DNA from: Romboutsia weinsteinii
GTDB taxonomy: Bacteria; Bacillota; Clostridia; Peptostreptococcales; Peptostreptococcaceae
Assembly (NCBI RefSeq): GCF_002250835.2
Contig: NZ_NOJY02000014.1
Span: 37,447 to 101,446 of the forward strand
Direction: 5' to 3'
DNA length: 64,000 nucleotides
The notes under the pieces are model-generated. The model saw only the letters and a program-made list of their open reading frames with translations, did not search any database and was not told where the DNA came from. The position numbers were made by a program, and so were the translations under genes. Positions within the stretch are counted from its first letter, which is position 1, and each line of letters begins with the position of its first letter. Below are positions 17,606-27,800 of the stretch, one piece after another.

Positions 17606-18313
17606 ATGGACTTTGACTATCTAAGCAACAAATACAAATTAAATCAAATAGAAAAATCTATCTTAAAGTATTTATATGATAATATTGATGACTTAAAAAA
17701 AATCGGAATTCGTAAAGTAGCTAAGGATAACTATACATCCACTACTACTGTATATAAATTATCTAAAAAACTAAACTTCGAAGGTTACTCAGATATGATC
17801 TATAATATTTGTTATTATTCTCAAGAAACTGATAAGGAATCAGATATTGATATCTACACAAATGCTTATAAACAAATTGATAATAACCTAGAGGATTTTA
17901 GTTCAATATTGAATAAATCTAAACATAAATTAATTATGCTACTTAGTGTTGGTATTTCTCAAACTATTGCCAACTACATGAATGAACGCTTTGCAGTCAA
18001 TGGATTTAGAAGTATATCAAACACCCACATGCAGCTTCTTTCAGCTGAACACAAAGATGAGGTGTTATTAGTTGTTATTTCAAATTCTGGAGAAACAGAA
18101 AGCATTGTTGATATTGTCAAACAAGCAAGATCAAGCAATATTGAAATCATTAGTTTCGTTGGAAAAGCTAATTCTAAAATAGCTAAACTATCAACTTTAC
18201 CTGTTATTATTCAAGGTCAAAATGATTTTTCACAACTTAAAAATCCTCCTAATACCTTTTACTCAGAGCTATTATTAATTTTTGAATGCTTTATCAATAA
18301 TTTTAAAATCTAA
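17606..18313 (+). CDS. RpiR-family regulator of the PTS/DUF4838 locus
   Basis: A 235-residue regulator with an N-terminal RpiR-type helix-turn-helix (GIRKVAKDNYTSTTTVYKLSKK) and a C-terminal SIS domain (LLVVISNSGETESIVDI). It starts at the ATG at 17606 with AGAGGTGAT directly upstream; the GTG at 17597 lies inside that ribosome site. It is divergent from the MgsA-C-like/EIIC genes, separated by 69 bases, and 209 bases before the PTS IIB gene, so it sits at the centre of the locus. It probably senses the phosphorylated sugar product. CAACAAAC boxes at both target promoters are candidate binding sites. Confidence 0.85.
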   Translation: MDFDYLSNKYKLNQIEKSILKYLYDNIDDLKKIGIRKVAKDNYTSTTTVYKLSKKLNFEGYSDMIYNICYYSQETDKESDIDIYTNAYKQIDNNLEDFSSILNKSKHKLIMLLSVGISQTIANYMNERFAVNGFRSISNTHMQLLSAEHKDEVLLVVISNSGETESIVDIVKQARSSNIEIISFVGKANSKIAKLSTLPVIIQGQNDFSQLKNPPNTFYSELLLIFECFINNFKI

Positions 18314-18421
18314 ATTTTTTATTTATATGTATATTAGTATAATAATTTTTAAAATTTTTTCAAATGTTTATATAGTTATAAAAACATGTTTTTACAATAA
18401 AAAACATTTTTCTTCTATATC

Positions 18422-18468
18422 CAACAAACATTTTTTATATTGTTATGTGTAAAGGTTTGTTGTATTAT
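18422..18468 (+). promoter_or_regulatory. Promoter and inverted-repeat operator of PTS IIB-IIA
   Basis: -35 TTGTTA at 18440-18445, a 17-base spacer, and -10 TATTAT at 18463-18468, upstream of the IIB gene at 18523. CAACAAAC at 18422-18429 and its inverse GTTTGTTG at 18455-18462 frame the -35 box and fill the spacer end, as expected for repressor half-sites about three helical turns apart. The CAACAAA box also recurs at 15430 and 15451. Confidence 0.55.
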
Positions 18469-18522
18469 ATAATAAATATAAATTTTCAAAATATTATTAA
18501 TTAAAACCTAGGGGGTCTATTT

Positions 18523-18828
18523 ATGATAAAAATAATGTTAGCTTGTTCAGCTGGTATGTCTACAAGCTTATTAGTTACTAAGATGGAAGCTGCTGCAAAG
18601 GAAAATAATATAGATGCAGAAATATGGGCAATTGCAGAGTCTAAGATCTCTGAGGAAATATCAAAATGTGATGTATTACTATTAGGACCTCAAGTAAGAT
18701 ATGTATTAGGTAAAGCACAAGAAATAGCTGCTCCTCATAACGTACCTGTTGAAGTAATAAACATGATGCACTACGGTACATGTAACGGAAAAGCAGTCCT
18801 TGATCGTGCAATAGAACTTGCTAAGTAA
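18523..18828 (+). CDS. PTS lactose/cellobiose-type EIIB
   Basis: A 101-residue cytoplasmic EIIB of the lactose/chitobiose family. The phosphorylated residue is Cys8 in MLACSAGMSTSLL, and LLLGPQVRY is the conserved second loop. It accepts phosphate from the IIA protein encoded next (18 bases between stop and start) and passes it to sugar in the EIIC channel. GGGGG lies 8 bases before the start. It is a normal full-length member. Confidence 0.93.
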   Translation: MIKIMLACSAGMSTSLLVTKMEAAAKENNIDAEIWAIAESKISEEISKCDVLLLGPQVRYVLGKAQEIAAPHNVPVEVINMMHYGTCNGKAVLDRAIELAK

Positions 18829-18846
18829 TTTATGGAGGAACTAAAA

Positions 18847-19173
18847 ATGGATGAAAAAGTATTTGAGTTATCTTTTGAAATAATTGGCTATGCTGGAAAT
18901 GCAAAAGGAATAGCTTTTGAAGCTATAGAAAAAGCTAAATCTGGTGATATAGATGGTGCTAGAGAAATGTTAAAAGAGTCTAAAGATGAGTCTAATAAGG
19001 CACATAGATGTCAGACTGAGCTTATTCAGCAAGAAGCTAGTGGAAACAAGGTTGAGATGAGTGTTGTTTTAGTACATGCTCAAGACCACTTAATGAATAC
19101 TATGAACTATCAGATGTTAGCTGAAAGTATAATAGATTTACATGAGAAGATAGTAAAATTAGAAAACAAATAA
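18847..19173 (+). CDS. PTS lactose/cellobiose-type EIIA
   Basis: A 108-residue all-helical EIIA that forms trimers. The phosphorylated His is the first in VLVHAQDHLMNTM, and an Asp in the same motif is the trimer metal ligand. It takes phosphate from HPr and gives it to the EIIB upstream. I choose ATG 18847, with GGAGG 8 bases before it; the ATG at 18832 overlaps that site. The last 30 codons recur as a decayed copy at 39133-39222. A strong terminator follows. Confidence 0.92.
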   Translation: MDEKVFELSFEIIGYAGNAKGIAFEAIEKAKSGDIDGAREMLKESKDESNKAHRCQTELIQQEASGNKVEMSVVLVHAQDHLMNTMNYQMLAESIIDLHEKIVKLENK

Positions 19174-19208
19174 ATTTAGGTTACTGTAAAAGGCTATATT
19201 CTAAATAT

Positions 19209-19268
19209 AAAATGGACCCTATACAAGTAAACACGTTTTTCTCGTGTCTACTGTATAGGGTCCATTTT
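19209..19268. terminator. Long terminator after PTS IIA
   Basis: A perfect 16-bp outer stem (19209-19224 with 19253-19268) encloses a second hairpin (AAACACG with CGTGTCT). Outer arms end in AAAA/TTTT, so it can stop transcription from both sides. Confidence 0.85.
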
Positions 19269-19336
19269 ACACTCTTTTTGACTCTTTTATTGAATACACC
19301 TTAACACTCTCTATTGTACTTGTAATCATTATTAAT

Positions 19337-20662
19337 CTAAAATCTAATTTTTCGATTTGGTTTTCTATGTTTACGATGTGATCTTTTCATTACATTTGCA
19401 ATATAATCTAATTGATCTAAAAAGATATTTGCTTCTTCTATAGTATTATAAAGTCCAAGACTTGCCCTTACCATTCCATGATAAGATTCTCCAGAAACTA
19501 TATCTTTATATCCATCACAATCACTCACCCCTAACAATCTATATACATAAGGATGAGAGCAGAACTTTCCACATCTCAAAGAAATTCCTTTTTCTGTTGC
19601 CATGTTTACAGCAACACTTTCATAGTTCATATCATTTACATTAAAAGTAATTACCCCTAGTCTGTCATCTGTATAATTTGTATCACCATATAGCATTACA
19701 TTATTAATATTTTTCATAGAGTTTATCATATAATCTTTTATATATTTTTCGTGATTTTTTATATTATCAAATCCGATATTCTGTAAATCATCTAGTGCTT
19801 TTGCCATAGCAATTACACCAAAAAAGTTTTGAGTTCCTCCTTCATATCTTTCTGGTATTGGTGACCAAATTACACTCTCATCAAATACTCCAGCTACACA
19901 CCCACCACCAGACAAGAATGGATCTGAATCTTTTAGATATTCTTTTAGACCCACTATTGCTCCACTACCAAATGGTGCATAAGCTTTGTGTGCTGAAAAT
20001 GTAAAGAAATCTATCATTTCTTCTTTACAATTACCGTTAATATTGACTTTTTCATGGGCTACCAACTGTGCTCCATCAACTACTATTAGAGCATTGTATT
20101 TATGAGCAATTTTAGCTATTTCATGTATCGGATTAAGATAGCCTGTTACATTTGATGCTCCAGTCACGGTTACAACTTTTATTTTTCCATTAGCCTTTAT
20201 TAGTTCATCTTCAATATTATCTATGTTTATTCTACCTAACTCATCAACATCTACATGTACTACTTTTCCTACTCTTCTAAAAGGTAAATCATTGGCATGA
20301 TGCTCCATTCTAGTTGTTAAAATCATATCTTCCTTATCTTTTATAAGTACATTTGCTAATATATTAAGTCCTTCTGTATCTGATTTTGTATATATTACAG
20401 TATAACTATTAGAACCTTTTAGTCCGAAAAATTTAAGTATTGTTTCTCTCGCTCTCTCAAACATTGTAGTACAGTATTCCCCTTTAGCTCCTACACCTCT
20501 AGCTATCGGTCCATAGTTTTTTATATTATCTTGAATTAATTTTGTAACACTTTTTAGAGGTGGCGTTGTAGCACCATTGTCAAAGTTGATTGATGTTACA
20601 CTTTCTCCATTAGCTAATTTAATTTTGTCTTCTATCCCGTCGTACAAATGCCTATAATCCAT
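19337..20662 (-). CDS. Class V aminotransferase-fold PLP enzyme, cysteine desulfurase-like
   Basis: A 441-residue PLP-dependent enzyme of the SufS/CsdA-like branch of class V aminotransferases. The PLP lysine is Lys226 in FSAHKAYAPFGSG, and VVDGAQL carries the PLP-contacting Asp. A possible active-site cysteine lies in SLRCGKFCSHPY (Cys364 or Cys368), where desulfurases carry their persulfide cysteine. The C-terminus is a basic tail (KRSHRKHRKPNRK) not usual in SufS. No scaffold (IscU/SufU) gene is nearby, so a housekeeping Fe-S role is doubtful. Selenocysteine lyase or isopenicillin-N-epimerase-like activity are alternatives. AGGAGGGG precedes the start. Confidence 0.8.
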   Translation of the reverse strand: MDYRHLYDGIEDKIKLANGESVTSINFDNGATTPPLKSVTKLIQDNIKNYGPIARGVGAKGEYCTTMFERARETILKFFGLKGSNSYTVIYTKSDTEGLNILANVLIKDKEDMILTTRMEHHANDLPFRRVGKVVHVDVDELGRINIDNIEDELIKANGKIKVVTVTGASNVTGYLNPIHEIAKIAHKYNALIVVDGAQLVAHEKVNINGNCKEEMIDFFTFSAHKAYAPFGSGAIVGLKEYLKDSDPFLSGGGCVAGVFDESVIWSPIPERYEGGTQNFFGVIAMAKALDDLQNIGFDNIKNHEKYIKDYMINSMKNINNVMLYGDTNYTDDRLGVITFNVNDMNYESVAVNMATEKGISLRCGKFCSHPYVYRLLGVSDCDGYKDIVSGESYHGMVRASLGLYNTIEEANIFLDQLDYIANVMKRSHRKHRKPNRKIRF

Positions 20663-21150
20663 ACTATCCCCTCCTATTATTTATAGTATGGTTATACTTT
20701 AACAAGTTGCTAATATATTACTAATATTTATCTTTTATAAAGGATCTGTTAGATAATATTTTGATATACAACTATACAAAGAGATAGCGTTTTAAACTAA
20801 CTATTTTTTTCATTTTACCCTTCCCCTCTTTAGATCATAATAGTGTAGATAATAGTACAATATTATTCATATCTATCTTACTAAATGAAATCAATACTTC
20901 TGCTTATATACCAACGTCCATAAAAGTTCTAACACAAAATTGTCTAGCACAAACTTTATAAAATCTCTATATACTTGACCCTTACATACACTAAAGATCC
21001 ATAATTATAAGTAGAAAACCAACTATCTAAGCAATAATTTACAGTAATCACTGTCCCTTTTAGTATCGCAGTTTTCAACACTGTTATATTTTAGCCCCAA
21101 ATAAGAGCAAATACCTTTAAGTAATTATAAATTTTAATCTAAACATTTTT
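20663..21150. other. Gap with no recognisable gene, possibly decayed coding sequence
   Basis: About 490 bases with no open frame of length. On the minus strand a broken frame near 20890-21125 translates as short stretches (such as KGICSYLGLKYNSVENCDTK, then stops). That hints at an old gene remnant, but I cannot identify a family. Confidence 0.3.
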
Positions 21151-21153
21151 AAT

Positions 21154-21276
21154 TTAGTATAATAAAGCCAATAGTTCAGAAACTGGATTTCTACTACTAT
21201 TGGCTAAAATTTCTTTTTCCATACTTAGAATTAAATTTTTAGTAACATTATCAAGTTGATTATCTATATTGTTCAT
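21154..21276 (-). CDS. Small ORF at the edge of duplicated segment A
   Basis: A 40-residue frame, beginning MNNIDNQLDNVTKNLILSM, with GAGAGG 7 bases before its ATG. A diverged copy of the middle part, without the ATG, occurs in segment B inside the ORF at 30654. No membrane segment, no known family. It follows a perfect terminator hairpin, so it would need its own promoter. It could be only a relic. Confidence 0.3.
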   Translation of the reverse strand: MNNIDNQLDNVTKNLILSMEKEILANSSRNPVSELLALLY

Positions 21277-21310
21277 TACGTAGCCTCTCGTTTCTAGTAT
21301 AGTTCTGTTA

Positions 21311-21348
21311 TACTAAAAAACCCTTGATATTCCAAGGGTTTTTTAGTA
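21311..21348. terminator. Strong bidirectional hairpin in segment A
   Basis: A perfect 16-bp stem (21311-21326 with 21333-21348), a 6-base loop, with AAAAAA and TTTTTT inside the arms. The counterpart in segment B (about 30861-30898) has lost the pairing and is read through by an ORF. Confidence 0.85.
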
Positions 21349-21359
21349 TTTATTGATAG

Positions 21360-21728
21360 GTATTTTTTCGATAACTGGCTAGTATATCTAAAATCATTCA
21401 TCAAAATGTAATATCTTAATCCTACTTTGTTATCTATTACAAAATACAAACAATACGTTTTCAAAAGTATCAAGCTTTAGCACATTTTGAACTTCTAATA
21501 TTAATCTATCTATACTTTTTGAAGCCGTAGACTAAATACACTTTATCTATTGATTCTAAGTTCAGTATTACTTAGCTCCCTAATTATAGCTTGCAAACTT
21601 TTAGTAGCATCAAATGGTACATATATAGTAGCACTTCCAATAATTATTTTAACGTCTCTCTTAATAGTAGATTCTTTGTTAGGAAATTTATTTCTCTTAT
21701 TTAATTCTACAGCCTGAAATATTGTCAT
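21360..21728 (-). mobile_element. IS66-family remnant (TnpA C-terminus and decayed TnpB), copy A
   Basis: The 61-codon frame 21543-21728 contains VKIIIGSATIYVPFDA, the shape of the C-terminal end of IS66 accessory protein TnpA. It is followed on the minus strand by a broken frame reading LDTFENVLFVFCNR, a stop, then RIKILHFDE. This is the conserved core of IS66 Orf2 (TnpB). The transposase TnpC and the inverted ends are missing, so the element is dead. A parallel remnant lies at 30903-31335. Confidence 0.7.
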
Positions 21729-21857
21729 ATAGTCCTCCTTGAATTTTTAATATATTTAAATATTATCAAGGAGGTACTTCATATCATAGGCAGAAATTAT
21801 TTTACGATTACATTATTTTTATCCTTAATTCATTAATAAGCTAATATTAGCACTATT

Positions 21858-24800
21858 TTATTTATTATTAAACATAAACAACACTTGTGCTAGATAATTG
21901 TCATTAATATCTTCATAGACTAAATATATGCTATATACAGATGCATCAAGAGTTGTTGTATCTACAGATATTACTCCATTTTCATCTACGCAATCATCTA
22001 GGTTTAAAGCAGTATCCTCAAGTGTTGTATTGTTTCTTAATATCACACTTTTTGGATATAACTTTTCACCTTTTCTGTTGAAAGCATTATAACTTATTGT
22101 TACTTTATTATCTTTTTTAGCAACTGACCCTTCTACTATATTTTGATACATAGCTCTTAAATCTGTTAATTTCTTAAGATCTTTAAGTGGAGATAAATCA
22201 TTGATAGAATTATATTCTATATTTAATGATTCTAAGTTCTTAGCATGCTCTAGACCTTCTAAGCTTTCAGCAAGCTTAACAGTTAGTTTAGTAAGCTTTA
22301 GCATATCATAAACTGTTACAGTATCGCTTGGTAAGTTAAGTTCTTTCTTTATACTTGATTTCAGATGACTATCTTTTATGTTAACTATCTCACTTAAATC
22401 TTCACTCTCTAGATTTGCGATAACTATGTTTAACTCTTCAATCATAGCATCAACTTCTACTTGAGTCTTAGCTTCATTATTTAATAATTCTTCTGCTTTA
22501 GCTATTGCTTTATTTAACTCTTCTATCGAATCTTCTGTATAGCCGTTTACATTAATTTCTTTAGCTTCTTCTAACTTAGACTCTAAATCTTTTGCCACAA
22601 CTCTATCTGTATTTGCGAAATGAAGTTTAGTATCTCCCCATGTAGCATGGTCTGAACCATTCCCATTTCCACCATCAGTTACTACAAGCTTTAATTCTTT
22701 AGCATCATTAATGTCAACTTCAATATACTTTTGAGTATCTCTAGAGTTCATTAATCCACTATCAAATTTCTTTTCTCCATCTACGTAAACTTCAAACTCT
22801 ACTGAACCTACGCGATCATGCATAGCTCTATCAATACCTATATAAGAAGTAAAGTAAGCATAGTCTTTATCAGTTAAATCATAAATTATAGTTGCAGGTG
22901 CATGCGCTCCTATACCTCTAGCATAAGTAACTGCTTTTCCATCTTCTCCAGTAAGTTGTAACGCATTATCACTCACTGATTTGTCTTTCCTAATAGCACC
23001 CCATCCTGTGTTAGCACTCTTCCAATCATACTCAGTTAGGTACTTATAATCTTCCATATCTACAATAGCAACTGTTCTTGTCTTAACTACTTCATTACCG
23101 TCACTATCAACTACTTTATAAGTTAGAGGATATTTTCCTGGTTTGTTAAAGTTAACCTCTCCAGTTACTTCAACACTAGAAGTTAAGTCACCATCTTTAG
23201 TGTCCATTGCGCTAAATCCTCCAGTTAAGTCTATTTCTTCCCCTACTTTTGTAGACTCAGATTTAGGTATATTTAAAATTGGGAATGTTTCTCTTATTAG
23301 TTTTTCAGCTTTATCAAAATCTTCTTTAAATAGTTCATAAGCAGGATAATCTTTTACTTCCACTTTAAAAGCATTTAACTTATCTAAAGTATTATATGTA
23401 TCTGACACAACTTCTTTAGAACTGTCAGTGAATAGTTCATTTGATATCTTATCTGCTATAGTATCTTCCTTATATATCCCTAATTCACTCATTGAAGCCA
23501 AATTACCGCTAGCCTCTGTAAATACAAACTTAACTCTCTTTACATCTTTTCTGTTTATTTTGAATTCTATAACATCGTTTGTGTTTCCGCTATAACTTCC
23601 ATTTCCTGTAAGTACGAAGTTATCTCCATCTGCTTCGTTAGAAATGTACACTTCAAACTTTTTAGCAAATCCTTTATTCCCTGCATCCCTTCTAGCCGCA
23701 TAAGTCATAGTTCCAACGTCTTGCGCTTCCCCTAGGTTAAATATAACTTCATTCTTAAATGAGCCACTGTTTGCTTTATTAGTTTCCCAATGAGTTTTTA
23801 TGTTTCCATCTATTGCTTTATCTATAGTACTAGAACCATAGTGCCCTGCATTGTTAGATACTGATTGAATTGATAATTTGAATTCTTTGTTATAAGCATC
23901 TAGATTATTGAATTGCCCGAATTTAGATTTCTTAACTTCAAACTCTTCAATTACAGTTACAAACACTTTCTTTTCAACAGCATTTCCATCACTATCAGTA
24001 ACTCTATAAACTACTTCAAACTTACCTAACTTATTTTCTTCGAAGTTAGATGATGCTACTTCTAATTTAGAAGTTAAATCTCCATCTTCCACGTCACTTG
24101 CAGTTACACCATCTAAAGGATTGAATTCAGTTCCTATCTTAATTGATTTATCTCTAGCATCAATCTCTGGTTTAGAATCTACTGTAGTTAACTTAGGATT
24201 AGCTATAACTGCATGGTCCCAGAATGTATTATTACCACCATCAGTAACTTCTATAACTAACTCTTTTACACCTTTTATATCTGCAGTTATATGAACTAAG
24301 TCATCATCATGTTTTATAGTTCTTGTAGATACTAATTCTTTTCCGTCACCAATTATTTTAAATCCAACACTACTAACATTATTTTCTGATTTTGTACCAT
24401 CTACACCTACTAATGCTTCGAAAGTATCATATCCTAAATCAGCCACATTGTAAACAATTTTACCTTTTGCGTTTAAAGCGAATCCTTTATCAAAAGTTCT
24501 TTGTTGACCATTTATTTTACCTTTTATATTCTTGTTCTTTCTCGCACTACCAGTTGCACTTTCCCATTCTATATCAGATAAGAATTCATAACCACTCACA
24601 ACTTTAACTTCCATGGATTTAGAAACAGTTATATTATGCTTTTCATCTGTAACCTCATATTTAACTATGTACGTACCTATTTTATTATTGTCTACAGTAT
24701 TTTCAACTATTTTGATTTCGCTAGAGTCCATTGGTGTTCCGTTTCCATCTATAGCTTTAACATACTGCATAGGATTGAATGTTTCTCCAATCTTTACAGT

Positions 24801-27800
24801 TAAATTATTCATAGATAAATCTAGTATTGGAGAACCTACCTTAGGATTAGTCACTTCATCACTCTTTATACTTTCGTTAGCTCTATAATCATAAGCAATT
24901 ACTTCATACTTATAATTATTATTAGTATCAACTTTATCTTTGTATTGTGCTCCTCTTGTGAATCCTACAAACTCACCATCTCTATATATTTCGTAAGCAA
25001 TAGTTCCGTTATTGTTGTCATTAGTAGATAGACTTAATGTGAATCCGTCTTCATTCTTAGCTATTTTATCAATGTTAGCTTTAGTTTGTTCATTAAATGT
25101 TTGAACACCATCTTCTATCATCTTGTAACTCTCTATTGTTGTGTATCTTATTTTCTTATCTAAAGGTTTAAACTGTGAAGTAAATTCCTTAGTTTCCTCC
25201 GTTACTGGAACATTATAATATTCAAAGTGCGGAGATAAATTATACCCTGATGCCTCTGATAAAGCATTTAGCATAGCCATATACTTACCTTTAGAATTGT
25301 ACTTTTTAGGATTTTCCCTTACGAGTCTATTTGCTTTACTATATACGTCATTTCCAAAATAATTTGTTACTTGAGTAACAACAAGCATTCTTTCAAATAA
25401 ACCTAACGTATATTCAAATTTAGGGTCACCAGGGAATCCCCCAAATCCTTTAGTTCCTTCGAATGTAAAGAACTTATCAATATTACCTTGATTCCATGAG
25501 AAGTCTCTTCCTAATCTACCTAGATTAGCTTTATGAGCTTCTATTGAATATAGGTTGTTAGTTACCTCTAACCATCTCATATCGCTGTTTTCTATTTGGT
25601 GTCCGAATTCATGCCCAAATCCCCAGTCTGCGAAGTTTCCTTCAAACATACTTTTTGCTGTAGATGCTGGGTAATGTATGTATGAATTAGAAGCATACAT
25701 TCCTTTTGCATTAGTCCCTTTGTAATGATATAACCCATTTGTAGGTCGGTGCACTGGATTAGGGTCGTTCTTATCATATCCCGCTAATTTATCAAAAGCA
25801 CCTATAACTTGGTCGAATCCCTTAACTGCATCTAATGGAGTTTTATTACCGTCTACGTACGCTGCTTTAGCCCCGTCATGTCTTCCAGATATTAAGAATC
25901 TTTCTCCCATAACCTCAGTCATGTTTGCACCTTTGTGATTTTTAACTTGTTCTATAAATTCATTTATATTTGTTTTACCGTGGATATAAATAGGGTAAGG
26001 CTGTAATTTATCTCCACTTATTCTAACCTTTGGAGCATAAGCTTGTTGTTCTGGTAATGCTCTATTTGTAAATTGAATTGCAAAAGCTTTTGTTCCTTCA
26101 GGAGCAGTCATTACATTTCTACCTAACTTTAAACTTCTGCCATGGTTACCTGCTCCATCAACTTCACCAACTTGTGCCATAACTAGTTGAGGAAGTGGTC
26201 CTTTAGTATCTGCATCTACATAAACCTCAAATGTTTCTCCAGGCATTACGTAGTAACCAGTTAAATCTATATTACCTCCTGCAAATATCTGTCTTTTTTC
26301 ATCTCTTTGTTTATTCTCATCACCTCTTTGAGATAATGTTACAGTTTTATTTTCGTCTACAGCCCCGCCATTGAATATATCTTTTGCTAGATTTATTACA
26401 GGCATGTAATCTTCCTTTAATGGATGCTTTAGAACTTCTTTCTCTAGAGTTTCTATTGCTTTTAGATTGTTATATTTTTCAGACAACTTAGTATATAAAT
26501 TATCTTCAAATATTTTATTTATTTCTGTAGTAATGGTATCTTCTTTATAGAACCCTATTTCTGCAATAGATGCTCTATATTCACGTGCTTCTACAAATCT
26601 AAACTTCAGTTTCTTAAATTTAGTCTTTGGGAAACTCACTTCTACGTATTCATTAGTAACTCCTGTAGAACCACCTTTAGATATTAGTTTATAGTCTGAA
26701 GAGTTTTCATCTAAAGAACCATATATTTCGTACTTTAATGGGAATCCTTTTTGTGATGCATCTTTTCTAGCACGTATCATAAGCTTTTCTATTTCTTCTA
26801 TATTATTAAACACAATTTCTACTTCATTCTTAAATGTGTCACTATTACCTTTTCCAGTTTCCCAATGAGTATCTATGTTTTCATCTATTGCTTTCTCTAT
26901 ATTACTAGAGCCATAATGACCGCCGTTACTCTTTATACTTTTTATTGAATCTCTGCTTATTTTAAAAGTCTTATTATATTCCTTAAAAAATTTAGACTTA
27001 GCTATGTCGGAAATTTGTAAGTCCCCAGCTCCCGCCACATGTTGCTCATTGTTACCTACTAAACCTTTGGCAAGTTCTATATCCTTTAGGAAAGATTCAG
27101 CAAATGGATGCTCTTTTACTTGAGCTTCTAATCTTTCCAGTACAACAATGTCTTTATATTCCTCAGACAATTCATATTTAGAGGAATCTGTGAATACATT
27201 TTCCATCTCATCTCTTACCGTGTCTTGTGAATATAATCCTATTTCTGTAGCAGTAGACCACCCTTCGTGACTGTCAGTAAATACAAATTTTAATCTTCTA
27301 ACTTCAGTTGGTGCAAACTGTATTTCTAAATTATCAGTAGTTAGGCTTGCCTTACCACTAGATATCTTTTCAAATGTATCACCCTCAGATGTTTTAGATG
27401 CGTATATGTCGAAACCTTTTGCAAATCCTCTGCTACGGTTAGTTCTATACATTACTCTATCTAGAGTTGTTAACTCATCTAAAGTTAATACAACTTCGTT
27501 TTTATGTGAGTTAGAATTTGTGCTATTTGAATGCCAAATACTATTTGGATTCTCGTCAATTGCATGTGCTATAACTTCGCTAGACCAGTGACCACCGTTT
27601 GTTGTTATGTTTGTTATTTTGTTTCTCGGTACTTTGAATTGTTCATCATAAGCAGATAATAATTCATTCCCATGATTTAAGAACTTAGTTACCACAGCAT
27701 CTTTGTAAACCACGTCTTTCCCGTCTAGAAGGGCTTTAGCATTTTCTATGTCATCCTTTATATCATTAAATAAAGGATGTCCCGTTGCTTCTTGTTCGAA

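Noticed and set aside
19337..20662. Housekeeping IscS/SufS of an Fe-S cluster operon
   Set aside because: No isc, suf or scaffold gene lies nearby and the C-terminus is atypical, so I keep the call at cysteine desulfurase-like.
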